Shown here: positions 8,733 to 18,308 of the stretch, piece by piece
Layout: each line of letters opens with the position of its first letter
Numbering within the stretch: the first letter of the stretch is position 1
Assembly (NCBI GenBank): GCA_024639845.1
Contig: JAHEGG010000006.1
Coordinates: 103,711-167,710 of the forward strand
Origin: Microbacteriaceae bacterium
Lineage (GTDB): Bacteria > Actinomycetota > Actinomycetes > Actinomycetales > Microbacteriaceae
Length of the DNA: 64,000 nucleotides
Reading direction: 5' to 3'
The notes under the pieces: generated by a model
What the model saw: the letters and a program-made list of their open reading frames with translations, nothing else
The model's database searches: none
Told to the model about the DNA's origin: nothing
Made by a program: the position numbers and the translations under genes

Positions 8733-10397
8733 TTAGCCCAGTAGTGCCTTGCGCAGTGTGTCGAGTCCGACTGCACCCATGTTGAGGGCATCCCGGTGGA
8801 AGGCCTTCAGGTCGAAGGCGTCGCCCTCGCGCGATTTGAGCTCGTCGCGAATCTGTTCCCAGATGCGTTGCCCGATCTTGTAAGAAGGAGCCTGCCCTGG
8901 CCAACCGAAGTATCGGTTGACTTCGAAGTTCACAAACTGGTCGCTCATGTTGACGTTCGAACGCATGAAGTTGAGCGCATAGTCAAAGTCCCAAACACCG
9001 GTGCCGTCGAGCTTTGGCTTGCCGAGGTGAACACCGAGGTCGAGAACCACGCGGGCAGCGCGCATGCGCTGTCCGTCGAGCATTCCCAGACGATCGCCCG
9101 GGTCGTCAAGGAAGCCCAGGTCGGCCATCAGACGCTCGGCATAGAGCGCCCATCCCTCTCCGTGACCAGAACACCACGATGCGAGGCGACGCCAAGAGTT
9201 GAGCTCGGCACGGTTATAAACCTGCTGGGCAATCTGGAGGTGGTGGCCCGGGACACCCTCGTGATAAACCGTGGTGGTTTCACGCCAGGTGTCGAACTCG
9301 GTCACGCCAACCGGCACCGACCACCACATGCGGCCCGGGCGGCTGAAGTCGTCTGTCGGACCGGTGTAGTAGATGCCACCGTGTTGAGTTGGGGCGATCA
9401 TGCACTCGAGGGTCTTGAGTGGTTCGGCGATGTCGAAGTGAGTTCCGGCCAGCTTTTCGATGGCGGTGTCTGAAAGCTTCTGCATCCAGCGCTGAAGTTC
9501 TTCGGTGCCGTGCAGCTTGCGGCTCGGGTCGTTGTCTAGCGCCTCGATCGCCTCGGCAACGGTAGCGCCAGGCTTGATCTGCTTGGCAACCGCCTCTTGC
9601 TCGGCGGTGACTCTGGCCAGTTCTTCGCGGCCCCACTCGTAGGTTTCGTCGAGATCGATCTTGGCTCCGAGGAACTTGCGGCTGTGTAACGCGTAGCGCT
9701 CACGACCGATGGCATCCTGTGCCGACGCGTTTGGCAGCAACTCGTTCTTCAAGAACTCGCCGAACTTCGCGTAGCCCTCGGTAGCGGCGCGGCCAGCGGC
9801 CTCAACTTCGGACTTCAACGCAGCGCTCAGCTCGCCATTTTCGGCCTTGGCTGCCCCTGCGAACTTGATGAAGAATCCGTTTTCGTTGGTGATCTGCTCG
9901 ACCTGCGTGATGATCTGCTCGACCTGGCGGCGAGCCGGGGCATCCTTGGCGGCAATGCCCTCGCGAAGGCTAGCCATGTATCCGTCGAGCGCACCTTCGA
10001 CGGCCTTCATGCGCTTGGCAAGGTTGCTCCAGTCGTTCTCGGTTGCGGTCGGTGACAGGTCGAAGATGTCACGGATGCCCTGCGCAGGTGACGCGATGAC
10101 GTTCAAGTCGCGGTGATAGAGGCCGGCCTCGTAAGACTCGATGCCGAGCTCAAGGCTCGCGGCGAGAGCATCCTTGGTGATTTCGTCAACCTTGTCGACC
10201 GGGCTGAGTTCGTTCAGCTTGGCGAGCAGGTCTTTCTGAAGGCGGTAGCCCTCGGCCTCGGCCTCGGGCGATGCGTCATCGAGTTTGTCTTCGCCTCCGG
10301 CGATGCCGGCATAGGTGGCAAACGATGGGCTCAGTTCTGCGATCTTGACGACCCAGCCCTCGGCTAGTTCGTCGATCTTGGTAGGTGTACGCGTCAT
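8733..10397 (-). CDS. DUF885 family protein, probable zinc metallohydrolase
   Basis: This is a 554-residue cytoplasmic-looking protein with no signal peptide, from the DUF885 family found in many actinobacteria. The conserved segment 'YHEGVPGHHLQIAQQ' resembles the metal-binding helix of gluzincin peptidases, with two adjacent His and a nearby Glu; 'GHGEGWALYAERLM' further on carries another conserved Glu and could complete the site. Family members are annotated as putative carboxypeptidases, but the substrate is not established. The N-terminal half is mostly helical. The start ATG has an AGGA-type ribosome site. It lies downstream of accD-accE in the same orientation, 36 bases after accE. 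Confidence 0.82.
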   Translation of the reverse strand: MTRTPTKIDELAEGWVVKIAELSPSFATYAGIAGGEDKLDDASPEAEAEGYRLQKDLLAKLNELSPVDKVDEITKDALAASLELGIESYEAGLYHRDLNVIASPAQGIRDIFDLSPTATENDWSNLAKRMKAVEGALDGYMASLREGIAAKDAPARRQVEQIITQVEQITNENGFFIKFAGAAKAENGELSAALKSEVEAAGRAATEGYAKFGEFLKNELLPNASAQDAIGRERYALHSRKFLGAKIDLDETYEWGREELARVTAEQEAVAKQIKPGATVAEAIEALDNDPSRKLHGTEELQRWMQKLSDTAIEKLAGTHFDIAEPLKTLECMIAPTQHGGIYYTGPTDDFSRPGRMWWSVPVGVTEFDTWRETTTVYHEGVPGHHLQIAQQVYNRAELNSWRRLASWCSGHGEGWALYAERLMADLGFLDDPGDRLGMLDGQRMRAARVVLDLGVHLGKPKLDGTGVWDFDYALNFMRSNVNMSDQFVNFEVNRYFGWPGQAPSYKIGQRIWEQIRDELKSREGDAFDLKAFHRDALNMGAVGLDTLRKALLG

Positions 10398-10433
10398 TGC
10401 ATTTCCTAATCTGGTTTTGTTTGGTTGGTGTTG

Positions 10434-10670
10434 CTAGTTAAGTCCCGCCGTGATTGCCGCGCCCCACTGGCCTTGACCAGCTTGGATCGGAGCACGTAGC
10501 AGACCGTGATTGCGGTTCCAACTCGAACGCGCATTCGGTTTGCGGGTGGCCGCCTCTGCCGCCTCGGCTTGGGCCGTGGCTAGCATCGACTGAATTACCG
10601 CGATTGCAGCGGCCAACTCCTCGGAGTTTGGCTCACCGCGTTCAACTCGGATGTCGAGATTCTCGTTCAT
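10434..10670 (-). CDS. accE: Acyl-CoA carboxylase epsilon subunit
   Basis: This 78-residue protein is of the AccE/PccE family, small actinobacterial subunits that bind and stimulate the alpha-beta acyl-CoA carboxylase complex. The diagnostic pattern is present: 'VERGEPNSEELAAAIAVIQ' at the N-terminus, an Ala-rich middle, then a Trp with basic residues and 'LRAPIQAGQGQWGAA' at the end. Its start overlaps the stop of the beta-subunit gene (TGATG), so the two are translationally coupled. Confidence 0.88.
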   Translation of the reverse strand: MNENLDIRVERGEPNSEELAAAIAVIQSMLATAQAEAAEAATRKPNARSSWNRNHGLLRAPIQAGQGQWGAAITAGLN

Positions 10671-12268
10671 CAGAGAGGAATGTTTCCGTGCTTCTTCGGA
10701 GGCATGTTGGCGCGTTTGGTCTTGAGCGCACGCAGGGCTTTGATTACGTTGACACGGGTTGCCGACGGTTCGATGATGCCATCGAGTTCACCGCGCTCGG
10801 CCGCGAGGAACGGGCTGGCTACGTTGTAGGTGTATTCCGCGGCGAGCTTGGCCCGCACTGCGGCAACATCCTCGCCCGCTTCTTCGGCCGCCTTGATCTT
10901 GTCGCGGAACAGAATGTTCACTGCGCCCTGACCACCCATCACGGCGATTTCTGCGGTCGGCCAAGCGAGGTTGATGTCTGCACCGAGTTGCTTTGAACCC
11001 ATCACGATGTATGCACCACCGTATGCCTTGCGAGTGATCACGGTCACCAGCGGAACGGTCGCCTCGGCGTATGCGTAAAGCAACTTTGCACCGCGACGAA
11101 TCACACCGGCCCATTCCTGATCTGTGCCAGGCAGATAACCGGGAACATCGACCAGGGTGAGAATCGGAATCGAGAAGGCATCGCAGAATCTAACGAAACG
11201 AGCGGCCTTTTCACCGGCGTCAATGTTCAGGGTTCCAGCCATCTGTTGTGGTTGGTTCGCCACGATTCCGACGCTCTGCCCATCGACACGGGCGAAACCA
11301 ATCAGGATGTTCGGAGCGAACAGAGGCTGAACCTCGAGAAACTCGTTCTCATCCACGAGCGCTTCGATGATCGAGCGCATGTCATAGGGCTGGTTCGGGG
11401 AGTCTGGAATAAAGGTGTCGAGAACGCGGTCTTCGTCGGTCACCTCGAGAACATCCGTGACGGCGTAACGTTCGGTCTCGCTGAGGTTGTTCAGCGGCAG
11501 ATAAGAAAGCAGCGAGCGCGCGTAGTCGATCGCGTCGTTTTCATCCACGGCCAGGTAGTGAGCCACACCGGAGGTTTCGTTGTGGGCGCGAGCGCCACCG
11601 AGTTCCTCCATGCCGACATCCTCGCCGGTTACGGTCTTGATCACGTCTGGACCGGTGACGAACATGTTCGAGGTTTTGTCGACCATGATCACAAAGTCGG
11701 TAAGTGCAGGGGAGTAAACCGCTCCACCGGCGGCTGGGCCCATGATGATCGAAATCTGGGGGATCACGCCAGAAGCCATGGTGTTGCGCTTGAAGATTTC
11801 ACCGTATTTGCCGAGTGCGATCACGCCCTCTTGAATGCGTGCGCCGCCCGAGTCGAGGATTCCGATAAGTGGCACACCGGTCGACAGTGCGAGGTCCATG
11901 ACCTTGATGATTTTGTTGCCGGCGGCCTCGCCGAGTGATCCACCGAATATGGTGAAGTCCTGCGAGAAGACGGCAACCTGGCGTCCTTGAATGGTGCCCA
12001 CTCCGGTGACCACCGAGTCACCGTAAGGTCGGTTTCGGTCCATGCCGAAGGCGGTGGAACGGTGTCTAACGAATTCGTCAAGCTCTTCAAACGAGCCTTC
12101 GTCGAGCAGCAGTTCGATGCGCTCGCGGGCTGTCTTCTTGCCCTTTGCGTGTTGCTTAGCAATCGCTGCTTCGCCACTGGCCAAAACCGCTTCGTGATAG
12201 CGGTCTCGAAGGTCGGCCAACTTGCCTGCCGTGGTGGACATGTCATGCTTTGGTGTGTTGTCTGACAT
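10670..12268 (-). CDS. accD: Acyl-CoA (propionyl-/acetyl-CoA) carboxylase beta subunit
   Basis: This carboxyltransferase subunit of about 532 residues moves the carboxyl group from biotin to the acyl-CoA. It has two crotonase-like halves; '[11 protein letters not shown]' and '[16 protein letters not shown]' form the N-half oxyanion site, and '[14 protein letters not shown]' with '[11 protein letters not shown]' the C-half site. Sequence and size match the AccD4/5/6-PccB group rather than the zinc-containing AccD of E. coli. The ATG at 12268 is chosen because a TANNNT box sits 7 bases upstream; a GTG three codons earlier is the alternative. The epsilon-subunit gene follows; birA is divergent. 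Confidence 0.94.
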   Translation of the reverse strand: MSDNTPKHDMSTTAGKLADLRDRYHEAVLASGEAAIAKQHAKGKKTARERIELLLDEGSFEELDEFVRHRSTAFGMDRNRPYGDSVVTGVGTIQGRQVAVFSQDFTIFGGSLGEAAGNKIIKVMDLALSTGVPLIGILDSGGARIQEGVIALGKYGEIFKRNTMASGVIPQISIIMGPAAGGAVYSPALTDFVIMVDKTSNMFVTGPDVIKTVTGEDVGMEELGGARAHNETSGVAHYLAVDENDAIDYARSLLSYLPLNNLSETERYAVTDVLEVTDEDRVLDTFIPDSPNQPYDMRSIIEALVDENEFLEVQPLFAPNILIGFARVDGQSVGIVANQPQQMAGTLNIDAGEKAARFVRFCDAFSIPILTLVDVPGYLPGTDQEWAGVIRRGAKLLYAYAEATVPLVTVITRKAYGGAYIVMGSKQLGADINLAWPTAEIAVMGGQGAVNILFRDKIKAAEEAGEDVAAVRAKLAAEYTYNVASPFLAAERGELDGIIEPSATRVNVIKALRALKTKRANMPPKKHGNIPL

Positions 12269-12275
12269 GAAAGCC

Positions 12276-12281
12276 ACTCTA
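12276..12281 (-). promoter_or_regulatory. -10 box of accD, probable leaderless promoter
   Basis: TAGAGT on the minus strand lies 7 bases before the accD ATG. It sits one base from the birA -10 box on the other strand, so both promoters share a 26-base gap. Confidence 0.55.
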
Positions 12282-12282
12282 G

Positions 12283-12288
12283 TAGCCT
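12283..12288 (+). promoter_or_regulatory. -10 box of birA, probable leaderless promoter
   Basis: TAGCCT lies 6 bases before the birA ATG, with no Shine-Dalgarno sequence. Its -35 region would fall inside the accD coding sequence. Confidence 0.55.
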
Positions 12289-12294
12289 TTGACC

Positions 12295-13077
12295 ATGAAT
12301 CTAGAGCACCTCAACCAGTTGGTTGCCCGAATCGACTATGTCGAGACCACTGGGTCGACAAACGCGGATGTTGCTCAAGCCGCTTCGACTAGCCCAAACG
12401 ATTGGCCGGATTTGTCGGTGTTGGCCGCCGGTTCGCAGACCGCGGGCCGAGGCCGCAGTGGTCGCCAGTGGGATTCACCGGTTGGTTCATCGCTGTCGGT
12501 GTCGGTGCTGGTGAGACCGCACGGCGTTGGCGTTGAGCACTTCGGCTGGCTACCCATCCTTGCCGGCCTCGCGATGACCAAGGCGGTTGGCGGTTTGCTG
12601 GCCGAACGCGAAGTGACCCTCAAATGGCCGAACGATGTTTTGGTTGGCGAGCACAAGATTTCGGGCATTCTCAGTGAGTTGCTGCCAGATGGCAGCGGAG
12701 TCGTAATCGGTGTTGGGTTAAACATCGCTCAAAACAAGGATGAGCTGCCAATCGAAACCGCGACATCGCTTCGTCTCGAGGGCGCAAGCGTTTCGTTTGA
12801 GGCTGCGCTCGAAGCGTTCTTGAACGAGTTCGTTCATCTTTATCGCGCGTTTACCCTGTATCGCGGTGACGCCGACGCGAGTGGACTGCGCCGAAGTGCG
12901 AGTGCCAAGTGCTCGAGCATCGGTAGACGCGTGCGGGTGTTGCTTCCGGGCGACCAGGTGCTCGAGGGCAAAGGTGTCGAGCTCGACCAGAGCGGGCGCA
13001 TCCTCGTTGCGGTCGACGGGGAGCAGCAACTCTATGCGGTGGCTGCCGGCGACATCGTGCATCTCAGGCACAATTAA
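12295..13077 (+). CDS. birA: Biotin-[acetyl-CoA-carboxylase] ligase
   Basis: This 260-residue enzyme activates biotin with ATP and attaches it to the carrier-domain lysine of the acyl-CoA carboxylase. It is a class I ligase: there is no N-terminal DNA-binding domain, so it should not act as the biotin-operon repressor. Motifs seen are 'STNADV', the biotinyl-AMP loop '[12 protein letters not shown]', and '[18 protein letters not shown]' with the catalytic Lys; a small C-terminal SH3-like domain follows. The ATG at 12295 is favoured over an in-frame TTG two codons earlier. It is back to back with accD, whose complex it serves. Confidence 0.93.
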   Translation: MNLEHLNQLVARIDYVETTGSTNADVAQAASTSPNDWPDLSVLAAGSQTAGRGRSGRQWDSPVGSSLSVSVLVRPHGVGVEHFGWLPILAGLAMTKAVGGLLAEREVTLKWPNDVLVGEHKISGILSELLPDGSGVVIGVGLNIAQNKDELPIETATSLRLEGASVSFEAALEAFLNEFVHLYRAFTLYRGDADASGLRRSASAKCSSIGRRVRVLLPGDQVLEGKGVELDQSGRILVAVDGEQQLYAVAAGDIVHLRHN

Positions 13078-13080
13078 GCG

Positions 13081-13506
13081 GTGACCTTTCAGCAAGAGTT
13101 CGTTCTGGCCCGCGTTCGACAGCGCGGCAGCAAGCTCTGGTTTGCGCACTTGATCCTCTTCTTATGCGTGTTTGCCCTGGCCTTTATTTCGGGGCACGTC
13201 TATGACGACTGGATCACCATCACGGTCTATTCGGTCACCGGTCTGCTCGTTATCGTGTTCTGGTTGCTGCCAACCTGGCGTTTTGCAACCACCTTTGTCG
13301 ACTTCACCACCACGCGAATTGTGTCGCGAGTCGGGCTCTTCGCCCGCATCAAGCGCGAGGTGCCAAACGGCTCGGTAACAGCGATCGACTATTCGCGTGG
13401 CCGGGGCATAGTGATTTCGGTGGCCGATGGCGAACCGTTGGTTTTGTCCGGGCTGCCGCGAGCAAAAGAACTCGCCGAAGAACTACGCCAAACGCTGGCA
13501 AAATAG
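13081..13506 (+). CDS. Small membrane protein with bacterial PH domain
   Basis: This 141-residue protein has two transmembrane helices (about residues 20-38 and 46-65) followed by a cytoplasmic bPH2-type domain. The segment 'VDFTTTRIVSRVGLFARIKREVP' and the later beta strands 'GRGIVISVADGEPLVLSGLP' match that domain type. Such proteins are common in actinobacteria between birA and purK; their function is not established. GTG start, 3 bases after the birA stop, so it is co-transcribed with birA. Confidence 0.8.
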   Translation: MTFQQEFVLARVRQRGSKLWFAHLILFLCVFALAFISGHVYDDWITITVYSVTGLLVIVFWLLPTWRFATTFVDFTTTRIVSRVGLFARIKREVPNGSVTAIDYSRGRGIVISVADGEPLVLSGLPRAKELAEELRQTLAK

Positions 13507-13555
13507 AAGTGGATGCTCGCCAGTCGGCGAAACGCAAACCACCGAGAGGAACCGA

Positions 13556-14695
13556 ATGACCCTGCGCGTTGGAGTAATCGGCGGCGGTCAGCTCGCACGC
13601 ATGATGATCGTGCCAGCGCTCGAACTCGGTCTCGAAATCAAGGTTCTCGCCGAAGCCCACGGCTCTTCGGCGGCGCTCGCCGCGACCCAGGTTGGTGACT
13701 ACACCAAGTTCGAGACGGTTGCCGAGTTCGCCAAAACCGTCGACGTCATTACGTTCGATCATGAGCACGTGCCACTGGAGATTCTTCGTCGGCTCGAGGC
13801 CGAAGGCGTTTCGGTTCAACCACCTTCGCGGGCGCTCGCGTTCGCCCAAAATAAGCTCGAAATGCGACGTCGCCTTCACGAACTCGGTTTGCCGATGCCG
13901 GTTTGGGCAGCCGTTCAAACCGCGGATGAACTCCAGGAGTTTCTGAACGCAAACGGCGGTGTCTGCGTGCTCAAGACGCCGATTGGTGGCTACGACGGCA
14001 AGGGTGTGCGCATTATCCGTTCGGCTTCTGACGCGCAGGACTGGCTCGAACCGGACGCTCTGACCAGGGTTGGTGGCACTCTGCTGGCCGAAGAGAAGGT
14101 GTCGTTCGTTCGCGAAGTCGCGCAACTTAGCGCACGCACTCCAAGCGGCGACTTTGCCACGTGGCCGCTCGTGCAGACCACTCAGGCCAACGGTGTTTGT
14201 GCCGAAGTTGTTGCCCCTGCGCCAGGCGCTAACGCCGAAACCATCGCGCACGCTGCCGAAATTGCACGCTCGGTTGCCGATGGCGTTGGAGTCGCGGGTG
14301 TGCTTGCAGTCGAGATGTTCGAAACCCCAAACGGCCGACTTTTGATCAACGAGCTTGCCATGCGTCCGCACAACTCTGGCCACTTCAGCATCGAAGGCTC
14401 TGTCACGAGCCAGTTTGAGCAACACCTGCGAGCCGTGCTCAACCTTCCGCTCGGGTCGACGGATGCTCGCGCAGCCTGGTCGGTCATGGTCAACATTCTC
14501 GGGGTTGACGACCGCAACGACTTTGTGAGTGGTTTCGAGAAAGTTCTCGGCGAACATCCAGTTGCCAAGGTGCACACCTACGGCAAAGGCGCTCGGGCTG
14601 GCCGCAAGATGGGGCACGTCACCGTGATCAGTGACTCACTCGACTTCGCCACAACTGAAGCCAACGCCACGGCGCAGGCCTTGCTTCAGGGCTAA
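13556..14695 (+). CDS. purK: N5-carboxyaminoimidazole ribonucleotide synthase
   Basis: This 379-residue ATP-grasp enzyme converts aminoimidazole ribonucleotide, ATP and bicarbonate to N5-CAIR in de novo purine synthesis. Visible are the N-terminal 'VGVIGGGQLARMM' nucleotide/substrate fold, the ATP-grasp segment 'VCVLKTPIGGYDGKGVRII', and 'INELAMRPHNSGHFSIEG' with the metal-binding Glu and Asn. The ATG at 13556 has a good GAGAGGA ribosome site. The product is the substrate of PurE, encoded 81 bases downstream. Confidence 0.95.
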   Translation: MTLRVGVIGGGQLARMMIVPALELGLEIKVLAEAHGSSAALAATQVGDYTKFETVAEFAKTVDVITFDHEHVPLEILRRLEAEGVSVQPPSRALAFAQNKLEMRRRLHELGLPMPVWAAVQTADELQEFLNANGGVCVLKTPIGGYDGKGVRIIRSASDAQDWLEPDALTRVGGTLLAEEKVSFVREVAQLSARTPSGDFATWPLVQTTQANGVCAEVVAPAPGANAETIAHAAEIARSVADGVGVAGVLAVEMFETPNGRLLINELAMRPHNSGHFSIEGSVTSQFEQHLRAVLNLPLGSTDARAAWSVMVNILGVDDRNDFVSGFEKVLGEHPVAKVHTYGKGARAGRKMGHVTVISDSLDFATTEANATAQALLQG

Positions 14696-14776
14696 TTCGC
14701 GCTGCGCGTCTAAAATTACAAGGTGCCCTGTAGGGCTGACTGTGGCAGCCAATGGCGCCAGATTTGAGGAGTTCCG
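14696..14776 (+). promoter_or_regulatory. purE leader with promoter-like box and two mutually exclusive hairpins
   Basis: TAAAAT at 14711-14716 could be a -10 box. Downstream, a hairpin 'GCCCTGTAGGGC' (14725-14736) and a second with arms 'GGCTG' (14734-14738) and 'CAGCC' (14746-14750) share bases, so only one can form at a time. A GAGGAG ribosome site precedes purE. A regulatory role is unproven. Confidence 0.35.
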
Positions 14777-15271
14777 ATGGCCAATCCACTTGTAGGCGTC
14801 GTAATGGGATCCGATTCCGATTGGAACGTGATGTCTGATGCGGTGCAGGTCCTGAAGGAATTCGGCATCGAATCAGAGGTAGAGGTTCTTTCGGCTCACC
14901 GCACACCTGAGCGCATGATCGAGTGGGGCAAAGCTGCCGCCGGTCGCGGCATCAAAGTCGTCATCGCCGGCGCTGGAGGTGCTGCCCACCTGCCAGGAAT
15001 GCTTGCCTCGGTGACCACTCTTCCGGTGATCGGCGTTCCAGTTCCGCTCGCAAAACTTGACGGGCTCGACTCGCTTCTTTCGATAGTGCAGATGCCGGCC
15101 GGAATCCCCGTGGCAACCGTCTCGATAGGTGGAGCCAAGAATGCCGGAATTCTTGCCGCGCGCATCCTCGGTGCTTTCGACGAGAAACTCTCCGCCAAGC
15201 TTTCGGCCTTTGGCGAATCGCTAAAAGACCAGGTAGCCGAGAAGAACGAAAAGCTGAAGTCGCAACTGTGA
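14777..15271 (+). CDS. purE: N5-carboxyaminoimidazole ribonucleotide mutase
   Basis: This 164-residue class I PurE moves the carboxyl group of N5-CAIR to C4 to give CAIR. The motifs are '[11 protein letters not shown]' (substrate phosphate binding), 'SAHRTPERM' with the catalytic His, '[12 protein letters not shown]', and '[30 protein letters not shown]'-type loop residues closing the octamer active site. It follows purK in the pathway and on the chromosome. Its stop overlaps the GTG start of the LCP gene, so the envelope gene may be read from the purine transcript. Confidence 0.95.
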   Translation: MANPLVGVVMGSDSDWNVMSDAVQVLKEFGIESEVEVLSAHRTPERMIEWGKAAAGRGIKVVIAGAGGAAHLPGMLASVTTLPVIGVPVPLAKLDGLDSLLSIVQMPAGIPVATVSIGGAKNAGILAARILGAFDEKLSAKLSAFGESLKDQVAEKNEKLKSQL

Positions 15272-16638
15272 GTTATTTGCCACCTAGGACGAGCACGCAA
15301 AGCTCGAGTCCCTTTCGCAATGTTGACCGGGCCACCCCCGAAAAATTGCGCACCAGAGCCTGGTGGCTACTAGTCTTCACGCTAATCGTTCCGGGGCTTG
15401 CTCAGCTGGTTGGCGGCAACCGCAAACTTGCCCGCTTCGGGCTTCGGGCCACACTGACGGTTTGGGGGCTGGTCGGCTTTTTGTTGTTGCTCGGTCTGAT
15501 CAACAAGGGCTGGGTAATCTGGCTGGTCACCCTGCCTTTTGTTGGCACGGTTATCTCGTGGGCCCTGATTGTCTATGCCGTGATCTTCTTGGTGCTGGCC
15601 GTGGATGCTCTGAGACTTTCTCAACTCGGTCGCCTCTTTGATCGGGACAAATGGATCGCTCTCGGTGCTTTCGTGTTGGTGGCCTCGCTTGGAACCCTCG
15701 CGATCAGCTCGGCAGGAAACTTTGTAGGCGCCGGCACAGGTGCTATTGGCTCGATTTTTAACCAGCAGGGATACACCGCTCCAATCGATGGTCGATACAA
15801 CATCATGTTGCTTGGTTCCGACGCTGGCAGTGATCGTTTCGGTGTTCGACCTGACTCGATTTCGGTGGTGAGCATCGAAGCCGCAACGGGCAAGACGGTC
15901 ACCATCAGCATCCCTAGAAATCTGCAAAAGGTGCCGTTCTCGGCCGATTCTCCACTTTGGAGCGTCTATCCGAGCGGCTGGTCTTGCGGGGTTGAATGTC
16001 TGATCAACGCGATCTATAAAGACACCATGGATAACCACCAAGACCTCTATCCAGATGCCGTCAAGAATGGCAGCAACCCCGGCATCGAAGCCACGCGCGA
16101 TGCCGTCGAGGGTGTCACGGGCTTGAAGATTCAGTCTTACGTGCAGATCGATATGAGCGAGTTTTCCCGCCTGATCGATGCTCTCGGTGGTGTCGACATC
16201 GTCATTAAACAAGACCTGCCGATCGGTGGTCAGCGTGATGATGCCTCGGATGCTCGTGAATGGTTGCGCGCAAGCCCTAACCCTCAGCACCTCGACGGCT
16301 ATCACGCACTTTGGTATGGGCGCTCTCGTCACCTGACTAGCGACTACGACCGCATGGCCCGTCAGGCCGAGATTCAGAAGGCGATTCTCAAGCAGATGGA
16401 CCCGGCAAACGTGCTCGCTCGATTCGAGCAGATCGCCTCAGCTTCGAAAGAGCTCGTGATGACCGACATCCCGGTTGGCATGCTTTCGGTTTATGTCGAT
16501 CTAGCCACCAAGGCTAAGAAGCATGGCATTAAAACTCTCGCTCTCGTGCCGAAAAACGGGTTCGAACCAGATGTGCCCGACTTCAACAAGATTCACAACT
16601 CAGTTCGAACCTTTATTGCCAAAGGTAAACTTTCATAG
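15268..16638 (+). CDS. LytR-CpsA-Psr (LCP) family glycopolymer ligase
   Basis: This 456-residue membrane protein belongs to the family that transfers lipid-linked teichoic acid or other glycopolymer to peptidoglycan. Unlike the usual single anchor, about four hydrophobic segments occupy residues 28-155. The extracellular LCP domain starts near '[12 protein letters not shown]' and has '[27 protein letters not shown]' and '[12 protein letters not shown]'; '[20 protein letters not shown]' carries the conserved Arg residues that bind the polyprenyl pyrophosphate. GTG start overlapping the purE stop. It opens the envelope polymer region; the exporter genes follow 35 bases later. Confidence 0.92.
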   Translation: MSYLPPRTSTQSSSPFRNVDRATPEKLRTRAWWLLVFTLIVPGLAQLVGGNRKLARFGLRATLTVWGLVGFLLLLGLINKGWVIWLVTLPFVGTVISWALIVYAVIFLVLAVDALRLSQLGRLFDRDKWIALGAFVLVASLGTLAISSAGNFVGAGTGAIGSIFNQQGYTAPIDGRYNIMLLGSDAGSDRFGVRPDSISVVSIEAATGKTVTISIPRNLQKVPFSADSPLWSVYPSGWSCGVECLINAIYKDTMDNHQDLYPDAVKNGSNPGIEATRDAVEGVTGLKIQSYVQIDMSEFSRLIDALGGVDIVIKQDLPIGGQRDDASDAREWLRASPNPQHLDGYHALWYGRSRHLTSDYDRMARQAEIQKAILKQMDPANVLARFEQIASASKELVMTDIPVGMLSVYVDLATKAKKHGIKTLALVPKNGFEPDVPDFNKIHNSVRTFIAKGKLS

Positions 16639-16673
16639 AACCAGGTTTCGGTTTTAGAACATCGGAGGAACCA

Positions 16674-17522
16674 GTGACCCTTGCGGAGTTTGCTACTACG
16701 CATGGTCTGAAGCGCATCGGCGCTAGGCCTCCATTTTTCAAATACATCGCCGAGGTTTGGCAACGCCGTGGCTTCGCCTGGATGCTTTCAAACTTCACTA
16801 ACCAAGCCACTCACGCTCGAACCAGACTCGGTGGCTGGTGGAACATTCTGTTGCCCACCATTCAGGCGGGTACATACGGTCTAATCTTCGGTCTTATTCT
16901 AGGCAGCAGTCGTCCGCATAACTTCTTGCCGTTCTTGTTCACCGGTGTTTTTCTGTTCTCATTCATGAGCGGCTGCTTCCAGTCTGGCGCTGGGAGCATT
17001 ACAGGCAACTCTGGGCTAGTCAAAAGCCTTACTTTTCCGAGAGCGCTACTTCCGCTTTCAACCGTGATTCAACAGTTCATCAATCTCTGGCCGCAGATTG
17101 CCCTGCTACTCATCACGATCCTCATCACCCAGCAATCATTGACGGTCAGTTGGCTTCTGTTTCCTGTAGTTATTTTGCTAATGACTTCTTTCAGCTTCGG
17201 CCTGGCTTTGGTTGCTGCAAGACTCAACGCTCAATTGCGTGACCTCGGCAAGCTCATCCCGTTTGTTATTCGAATCGCGTTTTATGTGAGCGGTGTGTTC
17301 TTCAGCGTCGACAAAGTGCTCGGCAAGTGGCCCGAGGTCATGGCCGTGTTCAAGTTCAACCCGTTCTATGACTTCATCGAACTTGCCCGTGGCCTTTTGG
17401 TCAACGGCTATGCACCGACCACCGAACTTTGGTTGCTATGCATCGGCTGGGCTGTGCTGTTGCCGATAGTCGGAATCGTCTTCTTCTGGAAGGCAGAGGA
17501 GGTGTACGGACGCGATGACTGA
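16674..17522 (+). CDS. ABC-2 type polysaccharide/teichoic acid export permease (TagG/Wzm)
   Basis: This 282-residue membrane component flips a lipid-linked glycopolymer across the membrane. It has the ABC-2 permease layout: an amphipathic N-terminal segment and six hydrophobic helices between about residues 55 and 275. 'FARGLLVNGYAP'-like residues near the last helices are typical of the TagG/Wzm group. GTG start with GGAGGA ribosome site. It overlaps the ATPase gene by 8 bases, the usual coupling of this exporter pair. Confidence 0.92.
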   Translation: MTLAEFATTHGLKRIGARPPFFKYIAEVWQRRGFAWMLSNFTNQATHARTRLGGWWNILLPTIQAGTYGLIFGLILGSSRPHNFLPFLFTGVFLFSFMSGCFQSGAGSITGNSGLVKSLTFPRALLPLSTVIQQFINLWPQIALLLITILITQQSLTVSWLLFPVVILLMTSFSFGLALVAARLNAQLRDLGKLIPFVIRIAFYVSGVFFSVDKVLGKWPEVMAVFKFNPFYDFIELARGLLVNGYAPTTELWLLCIGWAVLLPIVGIVFFWKAEEVYGRDD

Positions 17523-18306
17523 CGAAACCGCACCGAGCGCACCCGCAACCGAAGAACGTCAACCCGTGGTCGTCGTTGACGGCGTCGACATCATTTATCA
17601 GGTTTATGCCTCTGGCAAAAAGGCAAACAAGTACAACGGCGTTAGCAAAAAAGGAAGCCGCGGTCAGTTGCGTCAGGTTCACGCGGTAAAGAACGTTTCG
17701 TTCACTGTCTATAAGGGTGAAACCGTTGGCATCATCGGCACTAATGGCTCAGGAAAATCGAGCCTTTTGCGGGCGGTTGCAGGACTAACTCAACCTGCTA
17801 ACGGTGCGGTTTATGCATCGGCCCGACCCGTTTTGCTAGGTGTTGGTGCCGTGTTGATGCCTGCACTTTCGGGTGAAAAGAACATCCTTCTCGGTGGATT
17901 GGCCATGGGCTACAGCAAAAAAGAAACCGAAGAACTTGCCCCCGCAATCACAGAGTTCGCGGGGCTCGAAGAATTCATCGACCTGCCGATGCGAACTTAT
18001 TCTTCGGGCATGTCTGCCCGTCTTCGTTTTGCAATCGCGGCCTCACGAAGTCACGACATCTTGATCATCGATGAGGCTCTGTCGGTTGGCGACCAGCAGT
18101 TCCGCAAGCGCAGCGAAGCCAGGATGCGCGAGATGCGTGACAACGCCGGCACCGTGTTTCTCGTGAGTCACAGCATGAAGTCGATTCTCGACACCTGCAG
18201 CAGGGTCATCTGGCTCGAAAAGGGTGTGCTCACCATGGACGGCGATCCACGCGAGGTCTGCAACGCATACAACGAATACACCGGCGTAAAAACGATCGAC
18301 GACTAG
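17515..18306 (+). CDS. ABC exporter ATPase for polysaccharide/teichoic acid (TagH/Wzt)
   Basis: This 263-residue ATPase energises the adjacent permease. Walker A is 'GIIGTNGSGKSSLL', the ABC signature 'YSSGMSARLRFAIA', and Walker B 'HDILIIDEAL' followed by 'SHSMKSI' with the switch His. The 20-30 residue extension before the ATPase core and the spacing of 'GKKANKYNG' match TagH/Wzt. There is no C-terminal polysaccharide-binding domain of the long Wzt type, so export probably does not depend on recognising a chain-end cap. Confidence 0.93.
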   Translation: MTDETAPSAPATEERQPVVVVDGVDIIYQVYASGKKANKYNGVSKKGSRGQLRQVHAVKNVSFTVYKGETVGIIGTNGSGKSSLLRAVAGLTQPANGAVYASARPVLLGVGAVLMPALSGEKNILLGGLAMGYSKKETEELAPAITEFAGLEEFIDLPMRTYSSGMSARLRFAIAASRSHDILIIDEALSVGDQQFRKRSEARMREMRDNAGTVFLVSHSMKSILDTCSRVIWLEKGVLTMDGDPREVCNAYNEYTGVKTIDD

Positions 18307-18308
18307 CC

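Noticed and set aside
13349..14617. 422-codon antisense open frame over purK
   Set aside because: The purK frame carries all family motifs, while the antisense translation has no recognisable domain.
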